From Pandoraea pneumonica (GTDB taxonomy: Bacteria; Pseudomonadota; Gammaproteobacteria; Burkholderiales; Burkholderiaceae): a DNA stretch of 64,000 nucleotides. The stretch spans positions 496,001 to 560,000 of the forward strand of contig NZ_CABPSK010000002.1 in NCBI RefSeq assembly GCF_902459645.1, written 5' to 3'. Numbering within the stretch: the stretch's first letter is position 1; each line of letters opens with the position of its first letter. Position numbers and translations under genes: made by a program. Under the pieces are notes generated by a model. That model worked only from the letters and a program-made list of their open reading frames with translations, searched no databases and was not told where the DNA came from. Positions 24,779 through 32,748 of the stretch are shown piece after piece.

Positions 24779-25873
24779 ATGAACACTGTTGTTGAGAGCC
24801 GCTCGGCGTACGTCGCGCCGAGCCAGTTGTTGCCGACGTGGGACGCCATCGGGCCGAAGGCCGACATCCCTCAGCTATTCGACGCCGACGCGAAAGCGAA
24901 CAACAGGGCGAACTCCCCGCACGACATCCATGCCCCGGCGTTGAATACCCCTTCGTCGCAAGCCGATCGCGATTCGGCCCATCAATGGTTGCGCCAGTTG
25001 AATGCTGCCGGTAACGGTGAAAAGCCCCCGGGGGGCGACCCGCTCGCGGGTAATGACGGGACGGGGGGGATGGGTGGGATAGGGGGGATCATGTCGGATC
25101 AGGCATTAGTGCTGATGCGGTACTTCGCTTTTTTCCAGAAGGCTTTCGAGAACGACGTCAAGTTTCGCGCCGCGTTGACGCAGTTGCAGTCGGAAACGCT
25201 CAAAGGGTCGGTCGACGCCATCAAGCGCGGCGGCATGGCCACGATGATGGGCAATCTGTCAGGCGCGCTGATCTCGGTTGGCATGGCGGGGGCAGGCGCA
25301 TATCAACAATTGAAGAAGGTACCGGAAGCGAGCGCGCTGAAAGACGGCGCGAAGGTTGACGTTCCCGCACCGGCTCCGACACCGGCGACGGGAGCGGGGG
25401 CGAATTCGCCGAACCCCGCAGGGACGCTCGACGTCGACGCTCCCGCGTCGACCATCCCGCCATCGCCATCGCCATCGCCTGCGACGCCCGACGTGGACAT
25501 GCCCGAAGGCGGCGCGCCACCGTCAGCGACGCCAGACGTGGACGTGCCCGAAGCGAGCACGCCGACGCCCGCAACGCCCGAGGGACGCCATCCGCTCGAC
25601 GATCAGCGCTTCAAGGCGCAGGCGCTGTTGCAACTGTCGAGCGCGACCGGCGGTGTCGCGACCGGCGGCGGCAATTACGCCTCGGCCATCGCGCAAGCCG
25701 ACCGGCAGCAGAAGGACTCCGCGGTCCAAGTCCACAAGGACTCAGCTAGTTCGACGCAGGAGCAGGCCAACCGCGATCACGCGTCGATTACCGACATGAT
25801 CAAAGCCATCGAGACGGCGATGCAATCTCGCACCAGCGCGATGGGTGTGGTCGCTGGAAACATTCGTGCCTGA
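24779..25873 (+). CDS. sipC: T3SS translocator SipC/BipC/SctB
   Basis: The 364-residue protein follows sipB after 18 bases and carries GGAGAG before its ATG. It contains a glycine-rich tract (about 80-102), one hydrophobic stretch (about 150-180: MMGNLSGALISVGMAGAGAY), a proline/aspartate repeat region (about 195-265), and a C-terminal coiled region. SipC/IpaC proteins pair with SipB in the pore and can nucleate actin. Whether this divergent version does so cannot be told. The codons for the glycine-rich tract form a G-quadruplex motif. Confidence 0.85.
   Translation: MNTVVESRSAYVAPSQLLPTWDAIGPKADIPQLFDADAKANNRANSPHDIHAPALNTPSSQADRDSAHQWLRQLNAAGNGEKPPGGDPLAGNDGTGGMGGIGGIMSDQALVLMRYFAFFQKAFENDVKFRAALTQLQSETLKGSVDAIKRGGMATMMGNLSGALISVGMAGAGAYQQLKKVPEASALKDGAKVDVPAPAPTPATGAGANSPNPAGTLDVDAPASTIPPSPSPSPATPDVDMPEGGAPPSATPDVDVPEASTPTPATPEGRHPLDDQRFKAQALLQLSSATGGVATGGGNYASAIAQADRQQKDSAVQVHKDSASSTQEQANRDHASITDMIKAIETAMQSRTSAMGVVAGNIRA
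25058..25087 (+). repeat. G-quadruplex motif inside sipC
   Basis: Five G-runs of 3, 7, 3, 3 and 6 residues are separated by only 1-3 bases. This matches the G3+N1-7 quadruplex consensus on the coding (mRNA) strand. The run of seven G (25063-25069) is also a possible slippage site. Confidence 0.85.
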
Positions 25874-25900
25874 GGGCTGTAACGTGGGGAGACAAATCAC

Positions 25901-26929
25901 ATGAGCGAAGCGGTGAATGCTAACTACCGGCCCGCGTGGGTACCGGTGAGTTCCGATATGTTGACGCCTGAGAAGCGCCCGCCCAGCGAGCCGATAGCTG
26001 AGATACAAGATCCGGCATCCGATGAAGACCGTGCGGGCGACGAGGTTCTGCTGGCAGGGGCACTTCAGGCAGCGAGCGGTTTGGGAGATCGCCTTCGCTC
26101 GCTCGATCGCGAGATTCGCCTGCAATCTCCCACGCCGGCAACTGTCGACGCGGTAGCGGTGAGTGCGCATGATCTGTCGCGCCGTCTTCGAGGGCTGGCG
26201 GCTATCGATGTGCCGGTTCCCGATAAGGTGCGCGACGACCTGTCCAAATTGATGAGTCTCAACGAGGCGCCCAAACCGGAGGACGATCCCCGTATGAACA
26301 ATGCGGACTTCTGGGATCAGATCGCCGAGGCCATCGCCCAGATCAAAAGCGAGTATCTCGACGCCTACGGCGATGCGGCCGACAAATATCTCAAGTTCAA
26401 CGAGGCAATCAGCAAGATCGTGGCGCAGCTGTCGTCGTGGATCAAAGCGGATAGCAAGGGAGAAAAGGTCACGCTAGACATCGCAGCGCTGAAGGCGGCA
26501 CTGGAGGAGGTGAAGCAATCGTTCTCGTTGCCGAACCCCGCTGCGGTGCTGTATCCGCCGCAGAAGAAGGATGCTGAAGGTATCGAGGGCACGAGCAAGG
26601 AAGCCGCTGAGAAGTGGGCCAAAGATATGGGCGTTCCCGAGGACTGCGTGAAGGAGCAACCGGAAGGCAGCGGCAAGTATGTCGTCGTGATCGACACCGG
26701 CCCGGTCCAGCGCATGATCGACAACGTGCCCAAGGACGGCGAAATGAATCCCTTCGAGCTCGATATCTGGCGCTCCGGCTTTACGTCGCAAGAGAACCTG
26801 GTGAAAACGTCGATGCAGTCGATGTTGCAACGGTTCTCGACAGCGACGTCCGTCTACGACAATCTCGTCAAGGTGCTGAGTTCCACGATCAACACCACGC
26901 TCGAAGCCTGCAAAGGGTATCTGCGGTGA
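25901..26929 (+). CDS. sipD: T3SS needle tip protein SipD/BipD/SctA
   Basis: The 342-residue protein resembles SipD/BipD/IpaD, which cap the needle and gate translocator release. Diagnostic features are the NADFWDQIAEAIAQIKSEYLDAYGDAADKY helix of the central coiled coil (about 130-160). The C-terminal coil has FELDIWRSGFTSQENLVKTSMQSMLQRFSTATSVYDNLVKVLSS (about 285-330). GGGGAG lies eleven bases before the ATG. The stop overlaps the GTG start of the next gene. Confidence 0.95.
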   Translation: MSEAVNANYRPAWVPVSSDMLTPEKRPPSEPIAEIQDPASDEDRAGDEVLLAGALQAASGLGDRLRSLDREIRLQSPTPATVDAVAVSAHDLSRRLRGLAAIDVPVPDKVRDDLSKLMSLNEAPKPEDDPRMNNADFWDQIAEAIAQIKSEYLDAYGDAADKYLKFNEAISKIVAQLSSWIKADSKGEKVTLDIAALKAALEEVKQSFSLPNPAAVLYPPQKKDAEGIEGTSKEAAEKWAKDMGVPEDCVKEQPEGSGKYVVVIDTGPVQRMIDNVPKDGEMNPFELDIWRSGFTSQENLVKTSMQSMLQRFSTATSVYDNLVKVLSSTINTTLEACKGYLR

Positions 26930-27456
26930 GTCGCGCGATCGGTGTTCTCGGCGAGGCCGCGCGGCAGCGCGTGCCACCGGCGTTGCTGCCCTTTGCACAC
27001 CGCACGGGGTTTCGCGCCGGGCCGTTGCGCAATCTCCCGTCGCAACGGTATCTCTCGGGCGTGCTCGCCAGCGGCGACGCCGCGTCGATCGGCGTGGCGC
27101 TGATGATGGTGATACGGGACGCGCTCGATCCGACACCGCTCGACGACATTGCCTTGCGCCGCCGGTACATGGCCATGCGCGACGCTATCTTGCCGCGCGA
27201 CGCAATGCGGCAGCGGGCGATTCTCGAGCAGTTTGCCGGCGGAGAAGCGCGCCGACTGTCCGACGCGTTGGGGGGGCTGATCACGTTGCTCGCCGAGCAT
27301 CCGCAACGTGATTCGTTGCACGCCTTTGCTTCGGAGTTGATCTTGCGCGGTTCAACGGCGAGTCGCGCAATTTGTCGGAATCCGCTCGTAGCGGCCATGC
27401 TTGCGGGACTCGGGGTGTTTGGGATGCCGTCTTGCCGTGGCAGCAGCGTGATGTAA
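26926..27456 (+). CDS. Unrecognised protein, last gene of the T3SS operon
   Basis: The 176-residue product starts with GTG overlapping the sipD stop (GTGA), so it is probably translationally coupled. It is arginine- and leucine-rich, without signal peptide or clear transmembrane segment, and has helical stretches such as ALRRRYMAMRDAILPRDAMRQRAILEQFAGG (about 70-100). It ends just before an intrinsic terminator. Salmonella has sipA and the acyl carrier protein gene iacP here, and this protein resembles neither. It may be a regulator, a chaperone or a small effector. Confidence 0.7.
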   Translation: MSRAIGVLGEAARQRVPPALLPFAHRTGFRAGPLRNLPSQRYLSGVLASGDAASIGVALMMVIRDALDPTPLDDIALRRRYMAMRDAILPRDAMRQRAILEQFAGGEARRLSDALGGLITLLAEHPQRDSLHAFASELILRGSTASRAICRNPLVAAMLAGLGVFGMPSCRGSSVM

Positions 27457-27473
27457 CAGCGTGACGTGAAGCG

Positions 27474-27502
27474 GCCCCCACTTTCACCGGTGGGGGCTTT
27501 TT
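27474..27502 (+). terminator. Intrinsic terminator of the T3SS operon
   Basis: GCCCCCA (27474-27480) pairs with TGGGGGC (27491-27497) and is followed by a T run to 27502. It lies between the convergent T3SS operon and hilA-like gene and may act in both directions. Confidence 0.85.
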
Positions 27503-27516
27503 CCTTAGAGCGTAAT

Positions 27517-29175
27517 TCAGAGGGAAAAAAGCGCGTCCAGACGCGGGTCATTCCGGTAGAAGCGTTGCCACGGATACCAGTCCATCCGCATTTTTCGCCA
27601 CGTCTCGCGCGCAGCCGCCACACCCTGTACGCGCAAGATCAGGGGCAGCAGTCCGGCGCGCACTTGGCGGCAATCGACCCCTGCGAGCAGTTGTTCGCCC
27701 GCCCGTTTGGCCGCCGGATCGCCACCCCCCGCTTCGACATAGTGGCGATTGATCAGCAGCAGCCCCGTATCGTCGCCGGTCTCGCGCACGGTGCGAACGA
27801 GGGCTTCGGCTGCATCGTGGCGGCCCTGATGCGAAAGCATGACCGCCATCGTGCTGGTGAGTACCGGGTGATGCTGTCCATGCCGATGCAAATTCTCCTG
27901 CGTGAAAACGATTGCCTCATCGGTGCGCCGGTCGAAGAACATCGCCCATGCTTTGAGCATGACCGCCCCGACAAAACTCGGATCGTGCTCAAGCGCCATA
28001 TCGAGTGCGGCTTCGGCAGCCGTGGCCTGTCCTGCCAGCACGCAGTGCCATGCGTGGTGATAGCGCACGTAAGGGTTCATCGGGGCCGACCACAAAGCGC
28101 GATCGAACAGAATATTCGCGACGCTGCTCTCGAACTTCATGCTGTGCAAAATCGCCAGCAGGCTGATGGCGTGCGGGTCGCGCGGCGCGAGGGCGAGCGC
28201 CGCTTCCACCGCGCCGCGCGCGCCTTGCATGGCCGCTTTTTGATCGAACAAGCCCAGATGGGCGAGCGCAAGATAGCACTCCGCCTGGCCGCAATACGGC
28301 GACGTGCGCGACGCACCATCGCCCACGCATTGATGAAACAACTGCAACGACTGGCGCAGGCTGGATGGCGTGTGTTGTTGGAGTTTGAAGCGAGCGTGAA
28401 GAAACGTCGTCGCGGTATCGAAGGTGTCGAACGAGTGCGAAAAATGCACCGATGCCGTGAGGCCGGGGACATGTTTCGTGATCATGTCCGTGACGCGAAT
28501 CTCGATCGGGAGGGTGCCGGACTTTTCCGTCAGCGAAAAATCTTCGCTAAAGAGCAACTGATGGCCGGCCGAGTGCACCAGCTCGATACGCAGGCGATCG
28601 TCGTCGATGCGATGTCCGCACACATAAAAATCGGGGGAAAAACGTTCGACGAAGGTCGCGATGTCGTGGCATTCGAGCGATGTGCGGGTAATCGACGCCG
28701 GGAGGACACGCAGCCCGTAGGCGGTGTATTCGAAGAGCCGCGTGACGAGCCGGTCATGCAACAGCAGCGCCTGCGACGTGTTCTGCATGCGAAACGGCAT
28801 GACGGCCAGCGTACATAGGGCGGCCGCGCGCGACGCGGCAGACACGATAGCGACGGAGCGCCGGATGCGGTACCCCGTGCCGTAGACCGTCTCGACGATA
28901 CGGTCGGCTTTCTTCTCGCGAAGCAATCGCCGTACGGCGTAAATGCAACGCGTGAGCGACTCCTCGCTCACGTCCTGCTGCGGCCAGACGAGGCTGAGCA
29001 GCTTGTCTTTGCTGACGGTTTCCCCCGCCGCCTCGAGCAGCACGCGCAACACGGCCGCCTCTTTAGGTGGCAGGCACGTCTGCCGGTCTGCCTGCTTCAA
29101 AACACCATTGGCATCGAGCGAAAAATCGTCGAACAGAAACGTCTTGCCTTGGTGCGGGGTGCTGATTTGATTCAT
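27517..29175 (-). CDS. hilA: HilA-like master regulator of the T3SS
   Basis: From the ATG at 29175 the protein has 552 residues, almost the same as Salmonella HilA. It opens with an OmpR/ToxR-type winged helix (about 12-105: LPPKEAAVLRVLLEAAGETVSKDKLLSLVWP and the wing VETVYGTGYRIRR). It continues with an alpha-beta region and TPR-like helices (about 300-500). HilA activates prg/inv genes. The GGAG-containing site before this ATG and the family N-terminus favour it over an upstream start at 29259. The gene converges on the T3SS operon. Confidence 0.9.
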   Translation of the reverse strand: MNQISTPHQGKTFLFDDFSLDANGVLKQADRQTCLPPKEAAVLRVLLEAAGETVSKDKLLSLVWPQQDVSEESLTRCIYAVRRLLREKKADRIVETVYGTGYRIRRSVAIVSAASRAAALCTLAVMPFRMQNTSQALLLHDRLVTRLFEYTAYGLRVLPASITRTSLECHDIATFVERFSPDFYVCGHRIDDDRLRIELVHSAGHQLLFSEDFSLTEKSGTLPIEIRVTDMITKHVPGLTASVHFSHSFDTFDTATTFLHARFKLQQHTPSSLRQSLQLFHQCVGDGASRTSPYCGQAECYLALAHLGLFDQKAAMQGARGAVEAALALAPRDPHAISLLAILHSMKFESSVANILFDRALWSAPMNPYVRYHHAWHCVLAGQATAAEAALDMALEHDPSFVGAVMLKAWAMFFDRRTDEAIVFTQENLHRHGQHHPVLTSTMAVMLSHQGRHDAAEALVRTVRETGDDTGLLLINRHYVEAGGGDPAAKRAGEQLLAGVDCRQVRAGLLPLILRVQGVAAARETWRKMRMDWYPWQRFYRNDPRLDALFSL

Positions 29176-29206
29176 CTGCCGTCTCTCCTGCCCGCCCATG
29201 TTCCTC

Positions 29207-29240
29207 AAAGCGTGGAGACTATTCGAAGAAACCACGCTTT
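29207..29240. promoter_or_regulatory. Inverted repeat in the hilA leader
   Basis: AAAGCGTGG (29207-29215) and CCACGCTTT (29232-29240) are perfect 9-base arms around 16 bases, 32 to 65 bases upstream of the hilA start. It could be an operator for a dimeric regulator or a leader hairpin. The 232-base region (29176-29407) between divergent hilA and the next gene must hold both promoters. Confidence 0.5.
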
Positions 29241-29407
29241 CACCGTAGCGGTGCGTCACAAATGGGTGATTTCCCGCGAGGGGCGGATGTGCGCGACCTA
29301 TATGCCCGGTTTAGGTGGGCGAAAGATGGAATTCAGCAAAGCAACAACACCTGGATCATGGCTGCCAGCAAGACGTATTCCAAAAAATCGTCCCCCTATC
29401 AGAAATC

Positions 29408-29866
29408 ATGGAAGCGCCAATTCAGCCCCAACGGTCGATCTCGTCCTCCGAACTGCGGCGCATGCGAGGACTTCACGGGGAGTGGGCCGCACTGGTGGTG
29501 CCTGTGCCGACGTGCACCGCACGATGGTTGTGCGATGCGATGCGAGCGCGCTGGGGCGTCGACGTGACGCTGCGCGGGGACGTGATCTATTTCGAGGCTA
29601 GCGATGGCGATGTCTGCGTGGTTCGTCACGCGGGCGCCACGCGCGTCGAGCGCCACATGGCCGGGGTCGACGAGGCCACGGCAGCCCATGCGATGACATT
29701 GAATGCGGCGTTATGCCGTCAACAGATGGCCTTCGATGCCGACTGCGATGGGTTGACGCTGCATGGCTATGTGCCGGGGCCGATGGATCCGGACAGCCGC
29801 CTTGTCGCTCTGCGCGAATTTCTCGCCATATCGAGCGCCATCAAACGGGAGGTGGCGGCGCGATGA
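29408..29866 (+). CDS. Probable type III secretion chaperone (CesT-like)
   Basis: The 152-residue product is small, with a C-terminal pattern seen in class I T3SS chaperones: a helix (HAMTLNAALCRQQMAF), strands (DADCDGLTLHGYVPG), then a closing helix (DSRLVALREFLAISSAIKREV). Such chaperones bind the N-terminus of one or more effectors. It overlaps the next gene by four bases and lies just ahead of a large probable effector gene. The ATG at 29408 has no strong ribosome-binding site, and the frame extends upstream to 29315. Confidence 0.6.
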   Translation: MEAPIQPQRSISSSELRRMRGLHGEWAALVVPVPTCTARWLCDAMRARWGVDVTLRGDVIYFEASDGDVCVVRHAGATRVERHMAGVDEATAAHAMTLNAALCRQQMAFDADCDGLTLHGYVPGPMDPDSRLVALREFLAISSAIKREVAAR

Positions 29867-30201
29867 CCGACGACGGATTTGCTTTCCTTGTGCCGACGCT
29901 GGAAGCGGAACTGCCAGACGACGTGGGGGCGTTCTTTCAGGTGCGCTCGCTTGCCGGTCTCGCACCGTTTTGGATCTTGGAATACGTACACGGCCACTTG
30001 ACGTTAATGCTGTCCATGCCTGACGACGCGCCGCTGCCGGCGGTTCGCTTCGGCGAGCACAGTGTGGACGGCGAGTTATGGCTGTGCTGTCCCGCGCGTT
30101 ACCGCTCGCAAGGGGTGCAGTTGATTCATGCCAGCAATGTGAGCCCCACGAGGGCGGCCATTGTTGCCTTAGTCGAGAGATTCCTCAACGAGTCTCTCTG
30201 A
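29863..30201 (+). CDS. Small T3SS-island protein, possible chaperone
   Basis: The 112-residue protein overlaps the preceding gene (ATGA) and has GGAGG ten bases upstream. It reads as an alpha-beta protein with strands FWILEYVHGHLTLMLSMP and ELWLCCPARY and a C-terminal helix SPTRAAIVALVERFLNESL. The size and position, between a chaperone-like gene and a probable effector, suggest an effector chaperone or co-chaperone. No diagnostic motif was found. Confidence 0.6.
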   Translation: MTDDGFAFLVPTLEAELPDDVGAFFQVRSLAGLAPFWILEYVHGHLTLMLSMPDDAPLPAVRFGEHSVDGELWLCCPARYRSQGVQLIHASNVSPTRAAIVALVERFLNESL

Positions 30202-30272
30202 CATTGAGATCTGTGCGGCGCACCTGACCCGGGGATGCTGCCGCATGAATTTTCATGAAGGAGCATCAACCG

Positions 30273-32684
30273 ATGATTCAGTTTGACCGGGCGAATATTC
30301 CGTTGACCCCGTGGGTCGACGCAACGCTTCAAAGATCGCGCGTCCCCGCCGACGTCTCATATGACATTGGCGACATGGAGATTGGCCTCGAGGTCCTCCC
30401 GTCCCTGGCTGCTAACGACAGCAATAACAACGACTTGGTCGCCCTGCGCGAACTTCATCTCTCGGGCGTGGAGGTGCCGGTTTCTTATGAAGATGTCCGC
30501 AGCGTCGCGATATCGCTGGCCCAGGTTTTCATGAATATTCGTGAAACCCACAATATCGCGGGGAGCGGCGGGGTGGAGCGAAGGCTCGCCGAGCGCTACG
30601 AAAGCTTGATGATGCGTGGCCCGAACCAAAGGGGCGATGCCGCTGAGATGATCGAGACCTACCGGTTCTTCCGGACCATGCAACACGCGTTGGAAAGACT
30701 CGCGCGCAGGCATCCGGGAACCGACTTGGTGCTCACCAGCGCGCTCTATGTCAGCCGGGTGATGAAGTGGCAGTTTCGTGCCAGTGCGCACGAAATGATC
30801 AAAGAGACACTCAACAATGCTTACTACGCCCGGCTGGTATCGATGATGCCGGGCTCGTCCACCTCGTGGGGCGTGTCGTTCAACGTTCGGGGCGAGGTGG
30901 TGCCCGGCGTCGGTCTTGGTCTCAATTTCGGCTACGACGCCGGTGTCGAATTCACCCCGACGGAGTGGTATGTCGAGAGCGACAGCCGCTCGGCATCGCT
31001 CTCGGCGGATGCGGAAGTGCTGAGTTTCCTGTCGGCCCACTGTTCGGCCGGGGCGAGTTCGACGCGGGCCGATATTTATGCCTCGCTGTCGGACTACGTG
31101 GCCAGTGCGAGTCACAAGTTCAGAGCGTGGATCAACGAGGGGCCAATTGCGTTGCTCGGCAAGGTGCGCGACCTGTTCTCGCTGTCCTCCACTTACGAAC
31201 GCGATTTGGCGCGCGCAGACTTCAGCCGGCCATTTCTCGATGAACACCTGGCCAAGATCGGTTGCCGCAGTATCAACATCGCCCAGCGAAAGCCGATGCC
31301 GGCACCGCTTGAACAACACCACACCATCGCGGGCTCGGTCGATATCGGCGCGTCGGCGAATTTTTTCGTTTCGGCCAACGTCACCGCATCTGCTCGCAAG
31401 TTCAGAACGACCAAGGTGGTCAAGGTCGATGTTCTCGAGCTCGCCATGTCGCGGCCTAACGCGGCGCGAAGTGTTTTGCGAGGCGTGACGCTCAAACAGG
31501 ATTCGAAGTCGCTGTTTTACGCGATGAAGCGTCACATCGAAAATTCCAGCGCGGAGGTTTCCCTCGAACTGATGAGCGGCGTGAAACGCAACGCGATTGC
31601 CAACATGGAATCGGGCGCGCGCACGTTGCTTGAACAACTCGCGCTGCTCAAAATCGAGAACAAGCTGACACCTGACGAAGAGACGCATTACATGGCGCTC
31701 ATCGATGAGTTTGAGCGGATACTCCGTCCGAAGTCGCTGGCCACGCATGAAATTCAAAGCTTGCAGGACAAATGGCAAGCGGCGCTGGGCCTGCACGTTG
31801 GGTACGGCAACGTCTTGCCGAATGGCGCCGCGGTGCAGGTGACGTACGAGAAGGTGACTCGCGACGAAGATCCCTATAACTGCGGTAGTTTTCTCGACAT
31901 CAAAGTCGGGGGTGCGGTCAATTTCATTGGCGGCATCGAAGAGGCGCTAACGCTGTCCGGCGTGAGCCTCGAGAGCGCGTGGGACGTCGCGCATATCGTC
32001 GACGCCGTCAAAGCGGGCGACATCGCTTACGACGCTGGTGTGCAGACCACGCTGCGCTACAAACTCAAGCCGGAGGGCATGGCCCTTCTGTACGCCACGA
32101 CTGCCGCTGCCACGAACTATCGTTCGACGACACGCGCGCCGTTCGCACCGGTCTCGGGGAGCGTAACGTCGACGTCGTCATCGACGATGGTGGAGGCGCT
32201 GACGTTCGGCGGCGGTTGTCTCGACATGCTGATGCCCATTGCAAGGCAGCGACTGGTGGAGTCGAACCACGGCGGCCGAAGCTGGTGGACCAACTTCACC
32301 GAACGCCAGCGGGAGACGTTCGACAAGCTGTTCTTCAATCTCGCGGAAGGCCGTTCGGATAGCCCTTTACACGCCGACTTCCGCCGTATTGAGCTGGAAG
32401 TGCCGTCGACGGCACCGCTGATCAAAACGCTGAAAGTGTGCGCACAACGTATGGCGCTGGCGCCGACACCTTCGCACCGCGAAAAGGCCCACGAGGCACT
32501 GGCCGATGTGTTTCTGGCTTATATCGAGGGCGGCTACAAGGCGAAAGTCAACAGCGAGTGGCAGCATGCGTCGGAGCGCAAACGGGAGCGTGACGAGGAC
32601 GACAGCGATACTGCCGCCACACCGGTACCGCAACGGCCACGCCTCGAACCGAGACCGTTCAGTCGTCGGCAGCTTGCCGCATAA
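30273..32684 (+). CDS. Large probable T3SS effector, unknown family
   Basis: The 803-residue protein has no signal peptide or transmembrane segment. The N-terminal 200 residues are helical, including RFFRTMQHALERLARRHPG. Two or three glycine/valine-rich strand regions follow, such as GEVVPGVGLGLNFGYDAGV (about 210-228), GSVDIGASANFFVSANVTA (about 356-374) and LHVGYGNVLPNGAAVQVTY. A helical domain separates them (about 430-510). The C-terminus is highly charged (KRERDEDDSD). AAGGAG lies before the ATG at 30273. Its place in the island directly after probable chaperone genes suggests an effector; the activity is unknown. Confidence 0.7.
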   Translation: MIQFDRANIPLTPWVDATLQRSRVPADVSYDIGDMEIGLEVLPSLAANDSNNNDLVALRELHLSGVEVPVSYEDVRSVAISLAQVFMNIRETHNIAGSGGVERRLAERYESLMMRGPNQRGDAAEMIETYRFFRTMQHALERLARRHPGTDLVLTSALYVSRVMKWQFRASAHEMIKETLNNAYYARLVSMMPGSSTSWGVSFNVRGEVVPGVGLGLNFGYDAGVEFTPTEWYVESDSRSASLSADAEVLSFLSAHCSAGASSTRADIYASLSDYVASASHKFRAWINEGPIALLGKVRDLFSLSSTYERDLARADFSRPFLDEHLAKIGCRSINIAQRKPMPAPLEQHHTIAGSVDIGASANFFVSANVTASARKFRTTKVVKVDVLELAMSRPNAARSVLRGVTLKQDSKSLFYAMKRHIENSSAEVSLELMSGVKRNAIANMESGARTLLEQLALLKIENKLTPDEETHYMALIDEFERILRPKSLATHEIQSLQDKWQAALGLHVGYGNVLPNGAAVQVTYEKVTRDEDPYNCGSFLDIKVGGAVNFIGGIEEALTLSGVSLESAWDVAHIVDAVKAGDIAYDAGVQTTLRYKLKPEGMALLYATTAAATNYRSTTRAPFAPVSGSVTSTSSSTMVEALTFGGGCLDMLMPIARQRLVESNHGGRSWWTNFTERQRETFDKLFFNLAEGRSDSPLHADFRRIELEVPSTAPLIKTLKVCAQRMALAPTPSHREKAHEALADVFLAYIEGGYKAKVNSEWQHASERKRERDEDDSDTAATPVPQRPRLEPRPFSRRQLAA

Positions 32685-32690
32685 ACCGTC

Positions 32691-32718
32691 ATGGCGCGGG
32701 CTGATGCCCGCGCCATGC
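32691..32718. terminator. Bidirectional hairpin between convergent effector genes
   Basis: CATGGCGCGGGC (32691-32702) and GCCCGCGCCATG (32707-32718) form a perfect 12-base stem with a TGAT loop, 7 bases after the large effector gene. There is no T run on either side, so termination is uncertain. Confidence 0.6.
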
Positions 32719-32748
32719 TTGGCAAGCGATGTGGCGCGATGTGGTGCG

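Noticed and set aside
27466-28818. 450-codon plus-strand frame across the hilA-like gene
   Set aside because: The minus-strand frame has a clear winged helix and TPR-like helices and the HilA length. The plus frame is its shadow.
30273-32684. Naming the large effector as an AWR/RipA or BapA family member
   Set aside because: The size and strand-rich composition are suggestive, but no diagnostic motif could be verified by eye.
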